From the NCBI RefSeq assembly GCF_036711975.1, contig NC_091972.1, positions 34,911,001 to 34,975,000 on the forward strand: DNA of 64,000 nt. Reading direction: 5' to 3'. This DNA is from Onthophagus taurus (lineage: Eukaryota > Arthropoda > Insecta > Coleoptera > Scarabaeidae). The position numbers and the translations under genes are program-made. The stretch's first letter is position 1. Each line of letters begins with the position of its first letter. This document shows, one piece after another, positions 57,901 through 64,000 of this stretch. The notes under the pieces were generated by a model. That model made no database searches, had not been told where the DNA came from, and saw nothing but the letters and a program-made list of their open reading frames with translations.

Positions 57901-58906
57901 GTCAACAGTACCAACGTTTATATATAATATTATTTTTTATTATATGTTTCTGATGCTTGCTTTTCCGATTTCTTGCATTCCAATAGCGACAGTTCTGCTT
58001 ATTTACGTATCCATTAATTTGAAAATGAGCTTCATCTGTAAGCAAGATCTTGGTAAACATTAAACAATGATCAATTGACTGGTTAACGAAGTTAAGTCTC
58101 TGATGGGTATAAGTAAGTCTCTGGAGCTTTAATTCTTGTACCAATTGGATTTTGTAGGCGTGTTGTTTTATGCCCTTGTGCAAAATGCGGAGTAACGATG
58201 ATCTATGCACATTTAAAGCACTTGTGAACTTACGAATTGAAAGTTCGGATCGTCACGAACACACTGATTTACATTCTCCATAATTTCTTTCGTTCTTGAT
58301 GACTTAGGTTGGTTCTAATATAATTTAATATCAAGTTATATTAGTTGGTGGGTAGACGTCTAGTCTTTGAGGAAATGATGTCAACGATGTGAATTTAATT
58401 GAGAGGGACATAGAAATTGAATAACTAGTGGTTGAGAACAGAAAAAGTCGTAGGACGATATGAATCAACAAAGATAAGCTCAGGAACAAGTACCTAAATG
58501 CCATTGTAGCGACATAGTTATGAGGTTACTTATTTACACCAATGACCTATAACTGGAGGGCTATGTGTTATGTTAATGTTCTAACTTGTTATCTGCAACT
58601 TTGAATCATAGATTATATTTTATGTAGATTTTATAGTTAATCAATCTAGAATAAAAACTGAAATTTAATTGGTTTTGGTGAATTGATAGAAATATCATAT
58701 CATAATACTATTATTCGTAATTTAATAGTTGTAAACGACCTATTTAATACTATTTGATGTTGAATATATTTATTATAAAATATTTTTATTTTTTTTCTAG
58801 AAACTTAACATCCACTAATTTTGGCCCTAGTGCTCTTTTGGCTAAACATACAAGAATTTCTACTACGGATGGGGTTAAATATTATTCTTCTAAACATTCT
58901 AGGTAA
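51939..58906 (+). CDS. Dscc1: Sister chromatid cohesion protein DCC1 (CTF18-RFC subunit)
   Basis: Exons 51939-51955, 52019-53077 and 58801-58906 give 393 residues, like the human protein. DCC1 with CTF8 and CTF18 forms the alternative clamp loader that loads PCNA during replication and supports cohesion. Matching features are EEVNNLLSLAKLNEDDLIPV, KIYGIFNSYLEVLPGKPHLKNL, YTFQELLDTVQISEDELKEAL and the winged-helix C-terminal KFNLEEFLTAWGESVPPGM, KWTFEEISPYVE. The remote last exon supplies GPSALLAKHTRIS...GVKYYSSKHSR, matching the conserved C-terminus. Intron 2 (5.7 kb) contains three transposon relics. The 5' exon encodes only MSEDN and part of the next codon. Confidence 0.95.
53078..53880. 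other. DSCC1 intron 2, proximal part
   Basis: No recognisable element. A 132-codon minus-strand frame (53714-53316) is unsupported by any domain or composition. Confidence 0.4.
53885..54835 (+). mobile_element. 5'-truncated CR1-like LINE
   Basis: A long open frame (53932-54549) encodes the RT C-terminus: MGVTMDSALSWRYQIQSVCR, CFHSLRKLGCFLPLAVR, LCYSLILPHIDYADAVYP, LQNNCLRFIFDLGKYDHVT, TPGYLYTNFQ and AIMLWNSLPMEIRNTRSF. The 3' UTR ends with TGACAATAAACTTATTATTA. Of the three related copies it has the longest open frame and is probably the youngest. Confidence 0.8.
55136..57330 (-). mobile_element. RTE-like LINE, endonuclease to C-terminus with RT core deleted
   Basis: Minus-strand order: endonuclease C-terminal block at 56799-56485 (SGTWFEHRNIHKGTGVSLGR, INHVLIEARHFSNILDIRNR, IDSDHYPLEM). 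A linker follows at 56462-56211 (ETWFDKECAGITKKKNVVYK). The RT thumb/C-terminal block is at 55843-55388 (IDGYNIECVDSFVYLGSLV, IDNTLIRAVIMYGSETWVMT, FERMILRHICGEIRDSG). The 3' end is near 55140 with a CAATGATGATGA-type tail. The central RT core is missing or scrambled (about 55850-56200). Confidence 0.8.
57331..57885. other. Unassigned intron segment
   Basis: A short GGGGCCC-containing block near 57780-57825 and a few open frames without recognisable content; no gene. Confidence 0.35.
57890..58300 (-). mobile_element. Tc1/mariner-superfamily transposase fragment
   Basis: The minus-strand frame 58210-57902 reads HRSSLLRILHKGIKQHAYKI, QLVQELK and LLTDEAHFQINGYVNKQNCR; sequence just upstream gives VRDDPNF. 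The SDEAH-type first catalytic Asp is present. The rest of the transposase is absent. It is from the same broad family as 20834-21860. Confidence 0.7.
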
Positions 58907-59054
58907 CATACATATATTAAGTATTTTTTAAATTAAATAAAATTAATGATTTTTTTAAAAATATTTTTGTATTAATCGAAACCTACTTATCTTAAACGTC
59001 ACCTGTCATGCATGTTTTGGATACGTTCTAAAACTTTCCGCCTCTGTAAACATC

Positions 59055-59065
59055 TTTGAGGTTAT
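59055..59065 (+). promoter_or_regulatory. TTTGAGGTTAT motif before RABIF
   Basis: The motif ends 28 bp before the RABIF ATG, in the 186-bp spacer after the DSCC1 stop, matching the motif near TTI1 and WDR20. Confidence 0.4.
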
Positions 59066-59092
59066 AGATTTGTTATTTGAATTTTACAAAAA

Positions 59093-59508
59093 ATGCCCGA
59101 ACAAATTGAAGATTTCACCGATGAAATAAAAAATGGAAAAAACGCAAGGAGCGTAACATGCAAGTTCTGTTCCTCGATTATCCTCCAACCCGCAACGGCA
59201 GATATTTCCAATTTTGAGGTTAGAGCTACAAGAGACATTCTTTAAGCTGTTCATTAACTAATTATTTTTTTTAGTTTGATTTGCCCTTAATGTCACAAAG
59301 AAAAGACACCCACGTAATTGAAACGGAAAAAGTATCGCAATTTTGGACTGTCGATAACATCTACACTTTCTATAATGTGGGATTTTCAAATACAGTGGAT
59401 AATAAGAAATATCTTATTTGTGGTGATTGCGAAGCAGGGCCTGTTGGTTATCATGATGTAGAAACGAAAAAAAGTCATGTTGCTTTAATTAGGATTTTAC
59501 ATAAATAG
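59093..59508 (+). CDS. Rabif: Rab-interacting factor MSS4/DSS4 homolog
   Basis: Two exons, 59093-59218 and 59275-59508, give 119 residues (human 123). MSS4 binds nucleotide-free Rab GTPases of the exocytic pathway and acts as a Rab chaperone and weak nucleotide-release factor. Paired zinc-binding cysteines are at CKFC (residues 23-26) and CGDC (91-94). The conserved core is IILQPATA, FWTVDNIYTFYNVGFSNTVD and CEAGPVGYHD. It is in tandem with DSCC1, starting only 186 bp after its stop codon, and convergent with the ZP gene. Confidence 0.95.
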
Positions 59509-59988
59509 GTTATTTATATATGGTTTTTGAAAAATGAATACATTTTCTATACAAAGTTGTGCTTTTTGATGATAAAACCTATATAAATATTGGTTATTAG
59601 TTTAATATAGTTTTAACTATATTTTATATAAAAGAATATGTTATTAAATTAAAATATTTATTTACATAACCTTAATTAATTCATACATATTAAGGAGAGA
59701 TACAAAAATATACAAATATAAAAAGAGAATATTTGGTTAAAACACTTCATAGAAAAATAATAATTTAATTTTAATATACATTTAAGTCAAGGAACAAAGT
59801 AAATAGTAAAAAAGTATTGAATTTTTGTTATCACAAAATAATCGGCAGGATTTATGTTTCGATTATGATCATTTATGGCTATTATAATTAAGATAATGAA
59901 AACATAATCATAAATTTTTTTTATCAGATCCAATTTTGATTTTCTCTTAAAACATTATATTAAAAATTAAAAAAAAAATTAAGCATTG
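59509..59988. other. Convergent RABIF / ZP-protein 3' region
   Basis: The AT-rich 480-bp spacer holds both 3' UTRs. A minus-strand AATAAA for the ZP gene lies near 59657. Nothing else is seen. Confidence 0.45.
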
Positions 59989-62900
59989 TTAACGTTTATA
60001 GTAGTTACGACGATATTTTAAGTAAATGTAGGCACTGAATATAGAGGCAGTTGCTAATAAGGAGATCATTAACGTCGTAGTAATCACGAAAGTCTTTACT
60101 GAAACGCAAACGGTTTCTTCAACATCATCAATTTTTACGATAGCTTCACCACTACTCAAATCTTCCGGTAATAAAACCCTCAATAATTTTCCAACGCGAA
60201 TAGGATCTGTTAATGTTTCATTATAAACATCTCTTCTCCTTCTTCCTGGTCGGACTTTTTGATTAGGATCCGAACAAATTTCACATTTATCTTTACACAA
60301 TTCTACGTTACATTCAATTAATAAATCCATGATATCCGGGAATTTAAATGCATTAAAGAAAGCGTACGCTAAAATTGGTCCGGCTGGTTCGTTCAATTTT
60401 TGGAATGCCCCGAAAAGTTTTGGTTTTATAATACAACCATCTTCATCGCTTAAAATAATTTCACTTCTACTTTGTGTGTCTTTTGCTCTACAATCTTTAA
60501 CTTGGATATCATAACCATCAGCTCCTGTTATAGATACAACAAGCGTCATCTTTTCACCAATTGGAACTAATCCATTTACTGTAGGTGCAAATGGACCTTC
60601 ACCTTGTTGAATATCCAACCTAGCCATTATTGAATCACCACTGAAAGTAACGATTTCAGGTTTAAGCATACCCACACTCAACGAAGCTGTTAACGATTTC
60701 TTTAAACTTTGTTCCCAGTGACAACGTACGGCACGAACCGTATCCCAAACTTCTTGTACTCCAGCTTCGTTTTGCATGACCAAAACATTTTCCAAGTAGT
60801 TGGTGTCAACTCCTTCACCGGAACTCACTAAATCCGTTCCGCATTGGTTTAGATATACCGTAAATTCGTATTTGGTTTGGCCCGAATTCTCGTTTACGTA
60901 TCTACAGTCAGGTTCGTTGTAGTGACCTTTTGAATAGATTATCCCGTCGAATTGTCGATTGAATTCGACTGTAATCGTCATTTTATCTTGATCGCAAATC
61001 ACGTCTAATGCATGAATATGTGGTGGGTGGCTTAAATCATCTTCTGTGGGTGGTTGGGATGGTTCTTTGGGTTGTTCTGGTTTTGTTGTTATGGCAGGTT
61101 GTTCTGAAAATTAAAAAATAAAATTATACTAACTTTTTTTCATTCGATGGGTTCGTAATAGAATTGAGCGATACTGCAATTGGAAGATGAAGAAAGAGCC
61201 AGAGGTGATAATGATATTGAGCCAAGAAACCTCCCCATGAAGTCGTATAGTACAACTTCATTTCTCTGCTGCCTGTCATTTGAGAACCCTACGAGAAATT
61301 GCTTTTTAAGAAATTAAATCATTTAATTACAGGACCTTATTCTGACACTGAAGCATTAATCAAGTACCCAGAATAGAAAATTCTAGAAGAAAACAAAATC
61401 CGCTAGTTTTTTACATATGTCGCAACGTTTGCCGATGCCGTTCTGCTTATTGGAAAAGTCCATGAGAAAGCAAACAAAAATTACATACATCCATAGATCA
61501 AATACTTGGACTAATGGATGGCGTGTTAAGTTAAATGAAAACAAATCTGGAAGCATCAACTTTACTTACAAACGGAAACTATACATATATTCCGTTAAGA
61601 CCGACCCTCACCAACTGCTGCATCAATTACCTACGTTTAAAAACTGTTAGATTTCACTGCCTGTGTGATATAAAAATATATTGGCTAGTAGGAAGAAACT
61701 ACCAGTTCTCCACATATAAGAAACTGTTCCTATACAAAGAGACACCGACGCCCGTTTTCTCAAACAACTATTGAGTTGTGCAAAAGCAATGTACAAGTTA
61801 TATAACGTTTCCAAAATAAATTATTAAGGAACATAGTCAACGCACTGCCACAACGATGATTTTGTTAGGAATGTAGAATCTGTTCTTCTTTAGGAAATTC
61901 CGCGGGAAATTCTGAGCCTGTATAATTTTTTGGCAATTCTATATTAGTAAGAAAAATGAGGCTCATTTTGAGTCATAGTTAGTTGGGGATCACAAGCTTA
62001 TTTGATTTTTCAAAAAGAGGCTAAGAAACAGTTATCGTATACAGGGTATTTCTGTAAGTCGTGGTATAATTTTAATCACAAATACTAGAGTCAGAATGAT
62101 GACGATTCGTGTAACAATTTTTGGTCTAAACCCATCAAAGTTAAAAATTTTTTAAACATTTTCTTAAATATTTTCAATATGGTTTGTCTTAGAAAGATAA
62201 AATTTGGCAAACAGTGCAATGCTTTTTTATTATGTCATAAACCATTAACATTTCCAACTGATTCTAAAAGCCTGTTTCATTTTGAAATTATTATTACTCT
62301 TACAAATTTTTGATTACGCATCATTTTCGAGTTATTTACAAAACGATTTAAGTTGGTTTAAAAGAAATCTGTCAAATTATTGCTCAACCTAGCATGAAAT
62401 CTGGTTTTTCTTCAGTACAATTATTCTTAAACATTTCTCACATTAATGGTTAGCTGTAAAAAGTCCTTTTTTGTAAAAACGGAGCATCAATAGTACATTT
62501 TTCCATCATAGTATGGAAAAACTCTATTTACAACTGATGATCAGCAACTTTAAATTCTTGTACTCTCGACAAATGGATGGATACAATTGCTGTTTATGTA
62601 GGACATGCCAAAACGTACCTTTAGATATTCTGAAATGTCTAAACTGTACTAGCAGTACTACGATCTGCCACAAAATACAAAATGTTTTCTTCTAGTTGAG
62701 GTGTACGAACAGACCTCAGATTCCCGTTATTTACATACTTCTGTCTTAAATTTCCTGTCTCACGTAAATGTCTTTCAATATTTAGAAATGTTTTTCTATC
62801 AGGTTGTTTTTACTTAAAATTTGTTAATTAATTAATGCAACCATCTCGAAAACGATGCGTCTAATCAAAAATTTCTAAGAGTGAAAATCATTTTAATATT

Positions 62901-64000
62901 AAACAGGCTTTTAGAATTTAAGGGTTTATGACGTAATAAAAAAGTTTTAAAGAAATAATCTCTGTGAACATCCTGTATAGCATTGATCCCGTGGTTCGAT
63001 ATTTCCAATAGTGATCTTAAACGATTTCTTATGATAACATTGCACTATTTGCCAAATTTAGTCTTTCTAAGACAAATCATATTGAAAATATTTAAGAAAT
63101 GTTTGAAAATTAACTTTGAAGGCCTTTTTTAGCCATTTATAGGATTAGATCAAAAGATTTTCACGAATCGTCATCATTTTCACTCTAGTATTTTTGATTA
63201 AAATTATGCCACGACTTAGAGAAACACCTATATAGCTTATACGTATAGAGAATGATGGTGAACCAGAAGGCTTTGTAAATGAGTGAAATAGTAGAATTTG
63301 AAAGAGGAGTTATTAATTATCTAGGTTTTAACATACCTGGTTGACTACTTGGTTCTTCTGGTAATTCTTGTTCTGTAGGTTGTTCTGGTTCTTCTGGTTT
63401 TTTTTCTGGCGGTTGTTCTACGGGTTCTTCTGGCTTTTGTTGCGGTGGTTGTTCAGTTTCTTGACCACCCGGTGGTCCAGAAGTTATTAATTCTCCAGGA
63501 TAATAAGGCGTTTCCTTGGTACTTCCAGTTGGACCAGAAGTATACGTTTCTGGCGTTCCATCAGATGTTTCACTTCCAGGGGACGGTTCAATAGGTTGAT
63601 CTGGTCTTTCAACTGGAAATCCAGGAATAGGTTCTGGACCTATAGGTGGATAACCTGTCGGTCCAGGTTGAGAAGGTTCTTCAGAAGGTTGTTGATTTCC
63701 GGGTTCATAAGGTTTTTCAGTGTCGGTGGGTGTTGGTTGTTCAGGTTGTGGAGGTTCAGGTTGAGGTTGTTCCGGTTGAGGTTCATATGGTTTCTGGGTA
63801 GGTAAATCAAATGGTGGTTGAGGTGTTTCTCCTGATGGTGGGTATCCGGGTCTTTCAGGTTCTCCAGGAGTTGGATAACTTGGTTGTTGTGGTTCTTCTG
63901 GTTTTCCGGGATATCCTGGTTCTTCGGGTTGTCCGGGATATACTGGTTGTTCTGGTTTACTTGGATAACCTGGTTCTTCTGGTTTTCCGGGTTGTGCAGG
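59989..64000 (-). CDS. Membrane-anchored ZP-domain protein with proline-rich linker (5'-partial)
   Basis: Exons 64000(edge)-63337 and 61103-59989 join in phase across a 2.2 kb intron. The upstream exon encodes at least 220 residues of repetitive Pro/Glu/Gln/Gly sequence (EEPGYPGKPEEP, QPEQPQPEPPQPEQP). The last exon encodes a zona pellucida domain starting LDVICDQDKMTITVEF with paired cysteines (DCRYV, NQCGTD, VRCHWEQ, KDCRAKD, DEDGCIIKP, ECNVELCKDKCEICSD). It then has a basic RPGRRRRD furin-type cleavage site, a membrane helix (VITTTLMISLLATASIFSAY) and a short basic tail ending YYKR. Insect ZP proteins of this kind are shed into the apical extracellular matrix and shape cuticle. I cannot assign the ortholog among the many insect ZP genes. 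Confidence 0.9.
61400..61860 (+). mobile_element. Jockey-like LINE RT fragment
   Basis: Plus-strand pieces in the ZP intron read FVADVLLIG, WRVKLNENKSGSINFTYKR and FQNKLLRNIVNA, landmarks of the RT C-terminal half in the order expected. The copy is badly broken. Confidence 0.55.
62038..63234. mobile_element. Element with ~300-bp terminal inverted repeats
   Basis: The left arm (about 62038-62350) begins TATACAGGGTATTTCTGTAA and matches the inverted right arm (about 62840-63234). Shared blocks include AAGTCGTGG, TGATGACGATTCGTG, TCTTAGAAAGA and TAAAAGCCTGTTT. The right arm contains an extra ~90-bp piece (about 62955-63045). The centre is non-coding. It is probably a MITE or a long-TIR DNA transposon, in the same terminus class as 514-2110 and 2204-2771. 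Confidence 0.75.

Noticed and set aside
63596-63805. Arg/Phe/Trp-rich plus-strand frame
   Set aside because: It is the antisense of the proline-rich exon of the ZP gene.

Overview
The window is nuclear DNA of an insect, very AT-rich and dense in transposon remains. A beetle is my best guess, from the mix of RTE, Jockey and CR1-like LINEs with Tc1/mariner and PIF/Harbinger relics; the sequence proves insect more firmly than beetle. No rRNA, tRNA or CRISPR was found. Eight spliced protein-coding genes are recognisable and all but one can be rebuilt exon by exon with consistent reading phase.

Layout: (1) 1-4386, transposon-derived DNA (MITEs, a long-inverted-repeat element, a decayed DUF7869-type gene) that probably lies in an intron or upstream of INTS8. 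(2) 4387-12477 (+), INTS8 lacking its first ~190 codons, with a 5.4 kb intron holding a Harbinger relic and two LINE relics. (3) 12.5-17.8 kb, a ruined full-length LINE with a nested palindromic MITE and a ruined mariner. (4) 17822-19199 (-) WDR20, head-to-head with (5) 19645-27015 (+) SAC1, which has a 5.6 kb first intron full of transposons. (6) 27275-41251 (-) TTI1, seven exons, convergent with SAC1, followed upstream by two more tandem copies of its promoter/first-exon unit (826 bp period). (7) 43782-51436 (-) PEX13, whose first intron carries a striking array of ~100 bp palindromes. (8) 51939-58906 (+) DSCC1, head-to-head with PEX13. (9) 59093-59508 (+) RABIF/MSS4. (10) 59989-64000 (-) the 3' part of a membrane-anchored ZP-domain protein with a proline-rich linker, running off the window edge.

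The genes are housekeeping functions and do not form a pathway: Integrator (INTS8), deubiquitinase activation (WDR20), phosphoinositide turnover (SAC1), PIKK kinase maturation (TTI1), peroxisome import (PEX13), cohesion and clamp loading (DSCC1), Rab regulation (RABIF), apical matrix (ZP protein). What they share is architecture: introns are either about 48-63 bp or large, and six of the large ones fall between 4.8 and 5.8 kb and are largely built of dead transposons. Several start regions share a TTTGAGGTTA-like motif 30-75 bp before the ATG.

The most unusual items are the 826-bp triplication of the TTI1 promoter plus exon 1, the palindrome array in PEX13 intron 1, a perfect 24-bp-arm hairpin made of LINE coding sequence, and two opposite-facing, overlapping halves of a GERFHQDI-type transposase family around a TTI1 intron.
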